The notes under the pieces: model-generated | Seen by the model: the letters and a program-made list of their open reading frames with translations, nothing else | Databases searched by the model: none | What the model was told of the DNA's origin: nothing | In this document: positions 37,447-45,734 of the stretch, piece after piece | Numbering within the stretch: the first letter of the stretch is position 1 | Layout: every line of letters begins with the position of its first letter | Translations under genes and position numbers: made by a program | NCBI RefSeq assembly: GCF_030373445.1 | Contig: NZ_JAUCYU010000003.1 | Span: 124,001 to 188,000 of the forward strand | Reading direction: 5' to 3' | Length of the DNA stretch: 64,000 bases | Origin: Roseovarius sp. | GTDB taxonomy: Bacteria > Pseudomonadota > Alphaproteobacteria > Rhodobacterales > Rhodobacteraceae

Positions 37447-38841
37447 TTAGGCCGTGCGACCGTCACGGTCGTTCAGGCAATCCTCGGTCAGCGCCGCGAG
37501 GTCGAGAAGGAACCCCTCCTGGTACCATTCGGTGAAGATCTGCAACCCGATGGACAGCCCCTCCGAGGTGGTCCCGCAGGGTAGCGAGATCGCCGGATGG
37601 CCGGTCAGGTTCAGCGGATAGGTGAAGGGATACCACGCGCCGCGCACCGTGCCGCTGTTGCCGGCGACATCGACATCGCCGGCGGTGTCGATATCGATCT
37701 TCAGCGGCGGCGCGGTCAGCGTCGGCGACACGATCGCGTCGGCGCGCGCCAGCACCTGCTGGATATCGCGGAACATGCGGGTACGGTCGGCCGCCGCGCG
37801 GGCGGCGTCGATGGCGGTCAGGCGGCTGCCCTCCGCGATGCGGATGCGCAATGTCTCGTCGACGGCATTGCCGAACTTGTCCATGTGCGGACCCACGCGC
37901 GCGGCAAGGCCGCTGCGCAGCACGGTCAGGAAGGTCTCCTCGAACGCCTTGAAATCAAGGTCGATCTCCTCGACCACGGCGCCGCGCGCCTCCATCTCGC
38001 GCAGGGCGGCCTCGGTCGCGGCGGCCACCTCCGGGTCGACACTGGCCCCGGCGCGCGGCAGCCATGCAAGGCGCAGCCCCTCGAAGCTTTCGGCGCGGCG
38101 TTGGGCGGGCATCCCGGCCTGTCCATAGGGATCGCGCCGGTCGAAGCCTTTCATGGCGTCGAAGAACAGCCGCGTGTCGGCCACGTCGCGGGCCATCGGC
38201 CCGACATAGGAATTGGCGCCGAACATGTCGGGAAGCTGAAGGTGCGGGATGGTGCCCAGTGTCGCCTTCAGCCCGACGATCCCGCAACAGGCGGCGGGAA
38301 TGCGGATCGACCCGCCCCCGTCCGACCCGATCGAAAGCGGCCCCATCCCGGCGGCCACGGCCACCGCCGAGCCCGAGCTTGACGCGCCGGGCGTGCGGTC
38401 GGGATGCGTGGGGTGCAGGGTGCGGCCGGACACGGGCGATGTCGCCTCGGGCTTGTGGCCGAACTCGGGCGTGGTGGTCTTGCCGATCAGGATGCCGCCT
38501 GCCGCCTTCGACCGCGCGACCGACACGCCGTCTTCGCCCGGCACGTTATGCTCGAAGATCATCGAACCTTGCGTGGTGCGCACCCCCGCGGTGTTGATCA
38601 GGTCCTTGACCGAGAAGGGCACGCCGTGAAGCGGGCCCAGCTTGGCCCCCTCCATCACCTGCGCCTCGGCGCGCCGGGCCTGGGCCCGGGCCTCCTCGGC
38701 GGTGACGGTCACGAAGGCGTTCAGCTCCGCCCTTGCCTCGATCCGGGAAAGCGCGGCCTCCACCGCCTCCACGGGCGAGATCGCCTTTTCGCGGATCGCG
38801 GCGGCAAGGGCGGTGGCCGTCATGTCGGCGATGTCGGTCAT
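37447..38841 (-). CDS. Amidase-signature-family hydrolase
   Basis: A 464-residue amidase. The Ser-cisSer-Lys triad is visible: Lys79 in PFSVKDLI, Ser154/155 in PGASSSGSA and Ser178 in GSDGGGSIRIPA. It hydrolyses a carboxamide or carbamate to acid plus ammonia or amine. Residues conserved for tRNA-dependent GatA function are not evident and no GatB/C is near. It is the last gene of the operon with two SDRs, a NodB-fold deacetylase and a Pot-type importer, so the imported compound probably contains an amide bond. Confidence 0.92.
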   Translation of the reverse strand: MTDIADMTATALAAAIREKAISPVEAVEAALSRIEARAELNAFVTVTAEEARAQARRAEAQVMEGAKLGPLHGVPFSVKDLINTAGVRTTQGSMIFEHNVPGEDGVSVARSKAAGGILIGKTTTPEFGHKPEATSPVSGRTLHPTHPDRTPGASSSGSAVAVAAGMGPLSIGSDGGGSIRIPAACCGIVGLKATLGTIPHLQLPDMFGANSYVGPMARDVADTRLFFDAMKGFDRRDPYGQAGMPAQRRAESFEGLRLAWLPRAGASVDPEVAAATEAALREMEARGAVVEEIDLDFKAFEETFLTVLRSGLAARVGPHMDKFGNAVDETLRIRIAEGSRLTAIDAARAAADRTRMFRDIQQVLARADAIVSPTLTAPPLKIDIDTAGDVDVAGNSGTVRGAWYPFTYPLNLTGHPAISLPCGTTSEGLSIGLQIFTEWYQEGFLLDLAALTEDCLNDRDGRTA

Positions 38842-38858
38842 TGCGGAAGCCTCCGTTA

Positions 38859-39596
38859 TTACAGCAGGTTGCGGCCGCCATTGATGGCGACGGTCTGCCC
38901 GGTGATGAAGCGCGCCTCGTCCGAGGCGAGGTAGGCCACCAGTCCCGCCACATCCTCGGGCGCGGCGATGAAGCCCACGGGCGTGGCCGCCACCAGCGCG
39001 TCGAGCGTCTCGCGCGGAATCCGCTCATGCGCCTCGGTCGCGATGGCGCCGGGGCAGACCGCGTTGACGGTGACACCATGCGGCGCCAGCTCCATCGCCA
39101 GCGCACGGGTGAAGCCGATCACCCCCATCTTGGCCGCGGCATAGTCGGCAAGGCGCAGGTCGCCCGAGAGCGCCGCGTCGCTCGACATGTTGACGATCCG
39201 CCCCTGCCCGCGCGCCTTCATCCCCGGCGCGACCAGGCGAGAGGCGCGCAAGGTGCTCATCAGGCTGATCTCGGTTACGAAGCGCCAGACCTCTTCCTCG
39301 GACTCGCAAAACAGCGAGGCCCGCTCGCGCCCGCTCTGGCCGAGGTTGTTGAAGAGGATATCGACGGGCCCGAATGTCGCCTCCGCCGCCTCTACGGCGG
39401 CTTCCAGCGCCGCGCGGTCGGTGCAGTCCAGCGCCTGCGAGAGCCAGCGGTCCTCGGCCCCCTCGGGCGCCTCGGCGGCGTCCAGGTCGAGCACCGACAC
39501 CCGCGCCCCCTCCTCGGCAAAACGCCGCGCCGTGGCCCCGCCGATCCCCCCGGCCCCGCCGGTGATCAGCACGTGCCGCCCCTCGAACCGCCGCAT
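38859..39596 (-). CDS. Short-chain dehydrogenase/reductase
   Basis: A 245-residue classical SDR: TGGAGGIGGAT, catalytic Ser in NMSSDAAL, and Tyr-x-x-x-Lys in DYAAAKMG, with the FITGQTVAINGG end. NNLGQSG replaces the more common NNAG. An NAD(P)-dependent alcohol/ketone step is expected. It overlaps the following SDR gene (TGATG), so the two act on related intermediates. Confidence 0.9.
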   Translation of the reverse strand: MRRFEGRHVLITGGAGGIGGATARRFAEEGARVSVLDLDAAEAPEGAEDRWLSQALDCTDRAALEAAVEAAEATFGPVDILFNNLGQSGRERASLFCESEEEVWRFVTEISLMSTLRASRLVAPGMKARGQGRIVNMSSDAALSGDLRLADYAAAKMGVIGFTRALAMELAPHGVTVNAVCPGAIATEAHERIPRETLDALVAATPVGFIAAPEDVAGLVAYLASDEARFITGQTVAINGGRNLL

Positions 39597-40327
39597 CAGT
39601 GAAAACTCCGCCCGCCATCCACGGCCAGCGCCACGCCGGTGACGTAGCTGGCCGCCGGGCTGGCGAGAAAGACGATGGCCTCGGCCAGCTCGTCCGGCGC
39701 CCCGACCCGGCCCAGCGCATAGCGCGAGCGGATCAGCTCAAGCCGCGCGTCGGGGTCGTCGTGCCCCTCGTAGCTCTGCCGGAAGAGGCCGGTTTCCACC
39801 GCGCCGGGGCAGACCGCGTTGACGCGGATGCCGTGCTCGGCCCAGTCCATGGCGAGCGATTTCGACAGCATCACAACCCCGGCCTTCGACGCGCAATAGG
39901 CCGCCCGGTCGGGGATCGGCCGCAGCCCGGCGCCGGAAGAGACGTTGACGATCGCGCCGCGCTCCGAGTGGCAAAGATAGGGAAACGCCGCCCGCGCGGT
40001 GCGCATGGGGCCGGTCAGGTTGACGCCGATCACCTGCTCCCACTGCGCATCCGTCACCTCGGCCGAGGGCGCTTCGAGGTCGATGCCAGCGGAGTTGATC
40101 AGCACGTCGAGCCCGCCCATGCCCTTGCACAGCCCCCGTACCGCCTCGGCCACCGCCAAGTCATCCAGCACGTCGGCCCCCGCGTATGCCATGCCGTCCG
40201 GCCCGCTGGCGGCCCGGTCGAGCACCGCCACCTCGGCGCCGCGCGCCTGCATCATCACCGCCGTCGCCCGCCCGATCCCGGCGGCGCCGCCGACAACCAG
40301 AACCCTCAGACCGTCCAGCTCGCTCAT
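39596..40327 (-). CDS. Short-chain dehydrogenase/reductase
   Basis: A 243-residue classical SDR: GGAAGIGRATA near residue 12, NSAG, NVSSGAGL and the catalytic AYCASKAG, ending YVTGVALAVDGG. It is distinct from its neighbour at 38859 and shares only family-level features. ATG at 40327 overlaps the deacetylase stop. Likely a second oxidation or reduction on the amide-containing substrate of this operon. Confidence 0.9.
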   Translation of the reverse strand: MSELDGLRVLVVGGAAGIGRATAVMMQARGAEVAVLDRAASGPDGMAYAGADVLDDLAVAEAVRGLCKGMGGLDVLINSAGIDLEAPSAEVTDAQWEQVIGVNLTGPMRTARAAFPYLCHSERGAIVNVSSGAGLRPIPDRAAYCASKAGVVMLSKSLAMDWAEHGIRVNAVCPGAVETGLFRQSYEGHDDPDARLELIRSRYALGRVGAPDELAEAIVFLASPAASYVTGVALAVDGGRSFH

Positions 40328-41142
40328 GCCGCCGCCTTCAGCAGCCCGCGCATGTCATCGCTGATCCGGTCGCAGCGGTCGATCCAGACGCCGGAATGGC
40401 CTTGCACGTGCTCGATGAACTTCGCCAGCAGGATGGCGCCCGAGGGCTGGCCGATGAACTCGGGGTGACAGGCCAGCACCATCATCCGGTCCTCCGCGTA
40501 AAGCGTGTCGAACTCCCAGCTCCATGTATCGAGCACCTGCGGCGGCGAGGTGATCGTGCGGCCCGGCAGGATCTTCGCGAACTGGAAATAGGGGCTGTCG
40601 GTGTTGATATAGCGGAACGGCAGCTCGACACAGTCGGTCGTCTCGTCACGGATCGACAGCAGGTACGGCGCGTCGTCATCGAAGAAGTTCGAGGAATAGG
40701 AGAACCCGTACTCCTTGATCAGGTCCATCGTCACCGGCGTCACCTCGGCCGCGGGAGAGCGCCAGCCGCGCGGCGCCGCGCCCGTCGCCGCGATGATCGC
40801 CTGCTGGCCGCGCTCCATCTCCTCGCGCTCTTCCTCGGGGGTCAGCGTGACGATCCAGCGGTGGGTGTGGCTGTGATGGGCAATCTCGTGCCCGTCCTTC
40901 AGGAGCGCCTCGACCACCTCGGGATGCGCCTCGACGACCTGGCCGGGGATGAAGAAGGTCGATTGCACCCCGTAGCGGCGCAGCACGTCCATCACCCGCC
41001 AGACGCCGCGCTTCCAGCCATAGGCGCCCTGCGACATCAGGATCGGGCGTTTGTGCGCCTCGGGGTCGCGGGCGGTCCACATCGTCTCGCAATCGAGATC
41101 GAAGGTCAGCATCATGGGGAAGCCCCGGGTGGTAAAGCTCAT
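40324..41142 (-). CDS. Polysaccharide-deacetylase/NodB-fold hydrolase
   Basis: A 272-residue NodB-domain protein without signal peptide. Seen: motif 1 TFDLDCE (metal-binding/base acidic residues), motif 2 HEIAHHSHTHRW with the two metal His, motif 3 GWRSPAAEVT and a later LACHPEF. Cytoplasmic members without signal include allantoinase-like PuuE and other C-N hydrolases on small molecules, so amide or imide hydrolysis of an imported metabolite is more likely than polysaccharide deacetylation. GAGGG precedes the ATG at 41142, ten bases from the permease gene. Confidence 0.88.
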   Translation of the reverse strand: MSFTTRGFPMMLTFDLDCETMWTARDPEAHKRPILMSQGAYGWKRGVWRVMDVLRRYGVQSTFFIPGQVVEAHPEVVEALLKDGHEIAHHSHTHRWIVTLTPEEEREEMERGQQAIIAATGAAPRGWRSPAAEVTPVTMDLIKEYGFSYSSNFFDDDAPYLLSIRDETTDCVELPFRYINTDSPYFQFAKILPGRTITSPPQVLDTWSWEFDTLYAEDRMMVLACHPEFIGQPSGAILLAKFIEHVQGHSGVWIDRCDRISDDMRGLLKAAA

Positions 41143-41152
41143 GTCGGTGCCC

Positions 41153-41941
41153 TCAGAAAAAGCGTGAGAAGGAGACCCAGCGCTGCGCGAGGATCAGCAC
41201 GATCGCGGTGCCCGCGATCATCAGGCTGGAGGCCGCCGCGATCGACGGGTCGACCCCGTGTTCGACCGAGGCGAAGATCTTGACCGGCAGGGTCGTCTGG
41301 CGCGGGGTCAGCAGGAAGATCGTCACCGGCACGTTGTCGAGCGAGGTGACGAAGGAGAAGATGCCCCCCGCCACGAGGCCGGGCTTCAGAAGCGGCAGGG
41401 TCACCAGCCGGAACGCGGTGAACCCGTCGGCACCGAGCACGCGGGCGGCTTCCTCGACCTGCGGGTTGAGCCCGGTCAGCGAGGACAGCGCCGAGCGCAC
41501 CACGTAGGGCAGCGTGATCAGCACGTGGGCCAGCACGAGGATGATGAAATGTCCCCTCAGCCCCAGCAGCGACACGTATTGAAGCAGCGCCACGCCGATC
41601 ACCACGGCCGGGAAGACCAGCGGCGCCATGACCAGCGACAGGATCGCGTCGCCGCCGCGCACCATCCGGTGATGCAGCGCATAGCTGGCGGCCGTGCCAA
41701 GGATCAGCGACAGGCCCGTCGCGCAGCTGGCCAGGATCAGGCTGGTGGTGATAGCCCGGATATAGCCGTCATCCGACAGCACCTCGGCGAACCAGTCGAG
41801 GGTCCAGCCCTGCGGCGGGATCGTGAGGTATTCCGTGGCCGAGAAGGAGGCGATGAGCACGACCAGCGTGGGCGCGTTCATGAACAGCAGGATCGCCATC
41901 GCCGACAGCGTCAGCAGCCACGAGGGATTGCGCGCCATCAT
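41153..41941 (-). CDS. ABC transporter permease, PotC type
   Basis: A 262-residue inner-membrane permease with six hydrophobic segments and the EAA loop EEAARVLGADGFTAFRLVTLP. It pairs with the PotB-type permease upstream. The start ATG at 41941 overlaps the stop of that gene; an adjacent in-frame ATG at 41938 is equivalent. The frame stays open across the upstream permease gene but that translation is not membrane-like. Confidence 0.92.
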   Translation of the reverse strand: MMARNPSWLLTLSAMAILLFMNAPTLVVLIASFSATEYLTIPPQGWTLDWFAEVLSDDGYIRAITTSLILASCATGLSLILGTAASYALHHRMVRGGDAILSLVMAPLVFPAVVIGVALLQYVSLLGLRGHFIILVLAHVLITLPYVVRSALSSLTGLNPQVEEAARVLGADGFTAFRLVTLPLLKPGLVAGGIFSFVTSLDNVPVTIFLLTPRQTTLPVKIFASVEHGVDPSIAAASSLMIAGTAIVLILAQRWVSFSRFF

Positions 41942-42798
41942 GCTGCGAACCCCTTGGTGAAATGCGCCGCGATCCGGTTGGCGCCCCAGATCAGCGTCAG
42001 CGCGATCACCGTCAGCACGAAGGCCAGCGCGGCGCCGGCGGGCCAGTCGAGATTGGTCATGAACTCGTCGTAGATCTGCGTCGCCATCACCTTGTAGGTC
42101 GGCCCGCCCAGCATCCGGGGCGTGACCAGCGCGCTGATCGACAGCACGAAGACGAGGATCGAGCCGGTGATGATGCCGGGCGTCGCCAGCGGCATGGTGA
42201 TGGTCAGAAAGACGCGCGGGCGCGAGCTCTTGAGCGTATAGGCCGCGGCCTCGACGTCCGGCGGGATGTTCTGCAGCGCGGGGATCAGCAGCAGCACCAT
42301 GAAGGGCAGGAAGATCTGCGTCAGCCCGATGATGACTCCGGTGAGGTTGTACATCAGATCCAGCGGCGTGGCGATCAGCCCGGCCGCCATCAGCGCCTCG
42401 TTGATCAGCCCGCGCGGCGCCAGCAGCACCATCCACCCGAAGGAGCGCACCACGATGTTGCAGAGCAGCGGAAAGATCACCAGCAGGATCGCGATGGTCT
42501 GAACGGCGGGCCGGGCCCGCTGGATGTAGATCGCCAGCGGAAAGCCCAGCACGAGGCAGGCGGCGGTCACGATCAGCCCAAGCATCAGCGTGCGGCCGAT
42601 GATCAGCAGGTAATAGGGGTCGCCGATAACGAAGATGTAGTTGGCCAGCGTCCAGTCGTCGCCGAAGCCCTGCATGCCCGAATAGCTCCGCAGGCTCAGC
42701 AGGGCCATGATCGCCGTCGGCGCAAGGAAGCCCGCGATCAGCAGGGCAAGCACCGGCGTCAGAAGGCCGTATCCGGCGGGGCGGGCGCGCATCGTCAC
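41938..42798 (-). CDS. ABC transporter permease, PotB type
   Basis: A 286-residue permease with an N-terminal membrane helix (GLLTPVLALLIAGFLAPTAIM), the EAA loop VEAAAYTLKSSRPRVFLTITMP and further helices. GTG at 42798 overlaps the ATPase stop (GTGA); ATG at 42792 is the alternative. With the PotC-type partner it forms the channel of a spermidine/putrescine-class importer; such systems also carry betaines, opines and amide compounds. Confidence 0.92.
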   Translation of the reverse strand: MTMRARPAGYGLLTPVLALLIAGFLAPTAIMALLSLRSYSGMQGFGDDWTLANYIFVIGDPYYLLIIGRTLMLGLIVTAACLVLGFPLAIYIQRARPAVQTIAILLVIFPLLCNIVVRSFGWMVLLAPRGLINEALMAAGLIATPLDLMYNLTGVIIGLTQIFLPFMVLLLIPALQNIPPDVEAAAYTLKSSRPRVFLTITMPLATPGIITGSILVFVLSISALVTPRMLGGPTYKVMATQIYDEFMTNLDWPAGAALAFVLTVIALTLIWGANRIAAHFTKGFAA

Positions 42799-43853
42799 GC
42801 GGCCACCCGCGGGGCGAGGTAGACATGCTCGGGCGCCACCGAGACGCCGACGCGCGTGCCCTCGGGAAGGTTGGCCTTCGGTCCCTGCGATCGCACCCGC
42901 GCCAGCAGTTCGAGGCCGGTATCGAGGGTCACGAGGTACTGCACCGACGCCCCCTCGAAGATGCGCAGCGAGACGCGGCCCGACAGGGGCGCGTCGGCGG
43001 CGTCGGGGTCGAGCACGATGTCCTCCTGCCGCAGGGTGACGCTGACCGGCGCGCCCTCGGCGCCTTCGGCCGTGCCGGGCGACAGCAGGACGTTGGCAGC
43101 GATCTCGACCTGCCCGCCCCGCATGGTGCCATCCAGCTTGTTGGGGCTGCCGATGAAGCCGGCCACGAAGGCGTTGGCGGGGTTGAAATAGACCTCTTCC
43201 GGGGTGCCGAGCTGCTGGATGTCGCCGCCGGCCAGAAGGCAGATCCGGTCGGAAAGCGACATCGCCTCGTGCTGGTCATGGGTCACGAAAAGCGAGGTCA
43301 GCTCCAGCTCGGCCTGCAGGCGCTTCAGCTCGATCTGCATCTCCTCGCGCAGTTGCGCGTCGAGGTTCGAGAGCGGTTCGTCGAAAAGCAGGATGGACGG
43401 GCGCGGCGCGATGGAGCGGGCCAGCGCCACGCGCTGCTGCTGGCCGCCCGAAAGCTGGCGCGGGAAGCGGTCGGCATGGGCGTCAAGCCGAACGCGGGCC
43501 AGCGCCTCCTTGACGCGGGTGTCGAGATCGCCGCCGCGCACGCCCTGTCGGCGCAGGCCGAACGCCACGTTCTCGAACACGGTCAGGTGCGGGAAAAGCG
43601 CATAGGACTGGAAGACCAGCCCGATATTGCGCCGGTTGGCTGGCCGGCGCGTCACGTCCTCGCCGCCGATCAGGATGGACCCCGAACTCGGCTCGAGCAG
43701 GCCCGCGATCATGCGCAGGATCGTCGTCTTGCCGCAGCCCGACGGCCCGAGCAGCGAGACGAACTCCCCCTCGGCCACGTCAAGGGAAACGGTGTTCACC
43801 ACGGCGGTGTCGTCGTAGCGTTTGGTCAGGTCCCGGATGGCGAGAGAAGACAA
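42795..43853 (-). CDS. ABC transporter ATPase, PotA type
   Basis: A 352-residue ATPase with GPSGCGKTTILRMIAG, LSGGQQQRVALARSIA, SILLFDEPLSNLD and a C-terminal TOBE regulatory domain (LRQEDIVL region). I place the start at TTG 43853, giving LSSLAIRDLTKRY, because GGAG lies seven bases upstream and the perfect stem-loop at 43879-43905 would otherwise fall inside the coding sequence; the frame is open to an ATG at 43910. It powers the two Pot-type permeases. Confidence 0.92.
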   Translation of the reverse strand: MSSLAIRDLTKRYDDTAVVNTVSLDVAEGEFVSLLGPSGCGKTTILRMIAGLLEPSSGSILIGGEDVTRRPANRRNIGLVFQSYALFPHLTVFENVAFGLRRQGVRGGDLDTRVKEALARVRLDAHADRFPRQLSGGQQQRVALARSIAPRPSILLFDEPLSNLDAQLREEMQIELKRLQAELELTSLFVTHDQHEAMSLSDRICLLAGGDIQQLGTPEEVYFNPANAFVAGFIGSPNKLDGTMRGGQVEIAANVLLSPGTAEGAEGAPVSVTLRQEDIVLDPDAADAPLSGRVSLRIFEGASVQYLVTLDTGLELLARVRSQGPKANLPEGTRVGVSVAPEHVYLAPRVAA

Positions 43854-43878
43854 GGCGCACTCCGTCTGTGGAGGTCGG

Positions 43879-43905
43879 CCGGACCCCGCGCGGCGCGGGG
43901 TCCGG
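43879..43905 (-). promoter_or_regulatory. Intercistronic stem-loop after the Pot-type binding-protein gene
   Basis: A perfect 12-bp stem (left arm 43879-43890, right arm 43894-43905, CGG loop) begins 15 bases past the binding-protein stop and ends 25 bases before the ATPase start. There is no U-run, so it looks like an mRNA-stabilising or partial-termination element that keeps the binding protein more abundant than the membrane parts. The same arrangement occurs at 53142-53170 and 61080-61106. Confidence 0.75.
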
Positions 43906-43920
43906 AACACGGGTCTGGGT

Positions 43921-44937
43921 TCAGCGGGTGACTTCGCGCTGCCAGCGGCGGCGCCAGTCGGCCACGTTCTCGGCGATGACGGCCGGATCGGGGAAGTAGA
44001 GCGTCTCGAACATCTCCGGCGGAACCGCCTCGGCCGCGGCGCCGTCCAGCGTGACGGTGGTGTTCACCGGCCCCGCGTACATCTTGTTGGCAAAGCAGGT
44101 CTGCGCCTCGGCCGACAGGGCGTTGTCGATATAGGTATAGGCGGCCTCGGAATTGGCGGCGCCCTCGGGAATGATCATCGTGACCTTGATGCCGATGGCG
44201 CCCTCTTCCGGATAGCTGATGGCCACCGGCACGCCCGCATCGGCCGCCGCAGCCGCCCGGTCGGGATACCAGGGCGCGATCGTGATCTCGCCCCGCTCGA
44301 ACATCGAGATGATCTGGTCCGCCTGCGTGTAATAGGCCGCCACGTTCTCGGTGATCCCCTTGATCGCCTCGTAGCCCGGGTCGAGGTTGTCGATATCCCC
44401 GCCGTTCAGCCGCGCCGCGGCGATCAGGAAATGCACACCCGCGGTGCCCGAGATATCCGGCAGCGCCACTTTCCCGGCATTGGCCGCGTCGAACACGGCG
44501 CTCCAGCTTGTCGGCTTCTCGTCGAACGCCTCGGGGTTGTAGGCCAGCGCGGTCGCGCCCCACTGGTACTGCACGTAATGGCCGTCGGCCCCCACGGCAC
44601 CATCCACGAGATCGCCGGAATTCGACAGTTTCTCCATGTCGAGCTGTTGCAGCAGGCCCTCGGCGGCAAGCTGTTCGGCAAAGGAGTTGTCGATATAGAC
44701 CACGTCGAAATCGCTGTCGCCGCCAGTCGCGCGGACCTGGGCCGCGAATTGAGAAGAGTTGGAATTCTGGGTGATGACACTGGCACCCGTCTGTTCCTCG
44801 AAAGGCGCGACGTGGCATTCCGCGGCGGCCTCGGCGAAACTGCCGCCGAACATCCCGACGACGACTTCCTGGGCGCCCGCGACCTGCGCGGCAAGCGCGG
44901 CGCCGGTCAGGGCGGTGGTGAACATGAGCTTGGACAT
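43921..44937 (-). CDS. ABC transporter substrate-binding protein, PotD type
   Basis: A 338-residue periplasmic protein with a signal peptide (MSKLMFTTALTGAALAAQVAGA, cut before QEVVVGMF). The mature part follows the spermidine/putrescine-binding pattern: NSSQFAAQV, FDVVYIDNSFAEQLAAEGLL and YQWGATALAYNPEAF. It is first in the transport operon and followed by a strong stem-loop. The ligand is unknown; the amidase and NodB-fold genes point to an amide or acylated amine rather than free polyamine. Confidence 0.92.
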   Translation of the reverse strand: MSKLMFTTALTGAALAAQVAGAQEVVVGMFGGSFAEAAAECHVAPFEEQTGASVITQNSNSSQFAAQVRATGGDSDFDVVYIDNSFAEQLAAEGLLQQLDMEKLSNSGDLVDGAVGADGHYVQYQWGATALAYNPEAFDEKPTSWSAVFDAANAGKVALPDISGTAGVHFLIAAARLNGGDIDNLDPGYEAIKGITENVAAYYTQADQIISMFERGEITIAPWYPDRAAAAADAGVPVAISYPEEGAIGIKVTMIIPEGAANSEAAYTYIDNALSAEAQTCFANKMYAGPVNTTVTLDGAAAEAVPPEMFETLYFPDPAVIAENVADWRRRWQREVTR

Positions 44938-44982
44938 CGTATTCCCCGTTGGTTGATTTATGACATCAGTGTGACCGGTTCG

Positions 44983-45027
44983 ACTGGACCTGTCCAGTTT
45001 TTTCTTTCATTAAAGATACCTGAAAGA
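44983..45027. promoter_or_regulatory. Palindromes in the PotD-type promoter, candidate MarR operator
   Basis: Two symmetric elements precede the binding-protein gene (start 44937): ACTGGAC-CT-GTCCAGT, a perfect 7+2+7 palindrome at 44983-44998, and CTTTCA-N11-TGAAAG at 45005-45027. The right part of the second contains TACCTGAAAG (45018-45027), which recurs on the opposite strand at 45616-45625 before the marR-type gene. The shared 10-mer makes regulation of both by that MarR protein likely. Confidence 0.55.
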
Positions 45028-45063
45028 TTTCCGGGTGAAATGAGGGAGTTAACCGAAGAAACC

Positions 45064-45585
45064 CTAGCCCCGCGTGCCCATCGAGTTCACCAGCACCATC
45101 CGCCGCAGCAGGTCGACAAGGGTTTTCTGCTCCTCCTCCGACAGCATCCGCACCATGTTGCGCTCGGTCGCCGCCTGCACCGGCATCGCCTCCTCGCTCA
45201 GCGCGAACCCCTCGGGCGTCAGCTCGACCAGCACGCCCCGCCCGTCCTTGGGGTCGATCGAGCGCCGGATATAGCCCTGCTCCTCGATCTTGCGCATCAG
45301 GTTCGACAACCCGCCCGAACTGATCAGCATGGTCGACTGCAGCGCCTTCGGCGTCATCCGGTACGGCTCGCCCGAGGCGCGCAGCGTGGCGATGACGGCA
45401 TAGGTGGAATACTTGACCCCGAATTTCTGCGTGGTCTCGTTCATCCGGTCGAGGATAATCTCGTTCAGCCGCAGGATGCGGCCGGTGATGGCCTTGCCGG
45501 AGGTGTCGATCTCCGGGCGTTCCTCGTTCCACAGGCCGATACCGGCATCCGCGATATCCTGTTCGTCATCCACCAGATAGCTCAT
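45064..45585 (-). CDS. MarR-family transcriptional regulator
   Basis: A 173-residue winged-helix regulator. The DNA-binding part is TPKALQSTMLISSGGLSNLMRKIEEQGYI (about 78-108) followed by the wing DPKDGRGVLVELTPEG. Members repress and are released by small phenolic or other ligands. It lies 126 bases upstream of the PotD-type gene on the same strand, and its start is 26-40 bases from the repeat at 45616, so self-control and control of the importer/amidase operon are expected. Confidence 0.92.
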   Translation of the reverse strand: MSYLVDDEQDIADAGIGLWNEERPEIDTSGKAITGRILRLNEIILDRMNETTQKFGVKYSTYAVIATLRASGEPYRMTPKALQSTMLISSGGLSNLMRKIEEQGYIRRSIDPKDGRGVLVELTPEGFALSEEAMPVQAATERNMVRMLSEEEQKTLVDLLRRMVLVNSMGTRG

Positions 45586-45615
45586 GCCGGTCGCTCACCA
45601 TTAAGAGAAATTTTC

Positions 45616-45625
45616 CTTTCAGGTA
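45616..45625. promoter_or_regulatory. Candidate MarR site upstream of the marR-type gene
   Basis: CTTTCAGGTA on the plus strand is the exact complement of TACCTGAAAG at 45018-45027. It lies 31 to 40 bases before the regulator start at 45585, inside an A/T-rich promoter stretch flanked by TTAA boxes (45601, 45628). The rest of the 149-base gap to the HAD gene is GC-rich with no gene seen. Confidence 0.45.
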
Positions 45626-45734
45626 AGTTAAACCGGATTGACTCCGAGCGAAAGGTCAAGCCGGACCCGGCCCCGCGCCAGGGCAACCGGGCACCGGTCC
45701 GTCCACTGCCCGCGTCCGGGCCATGGCACGCCCC

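Noticed and set aside
41153..42826. A 557-residue fused permease
   Set aside because: The frame is open across both permease genes, but only the C-terminal 262 residues are membrane-like in it; the upstream part is encoded in another frame as a separate permease with its own start.
43879..43905. Rho-independent terminator between the binding-protein and ATPase genes
   Set aside because: The stem lacks a U-run and the downstream genes need to be in the same operon; an mRNA-stability or attenuation role fits better.
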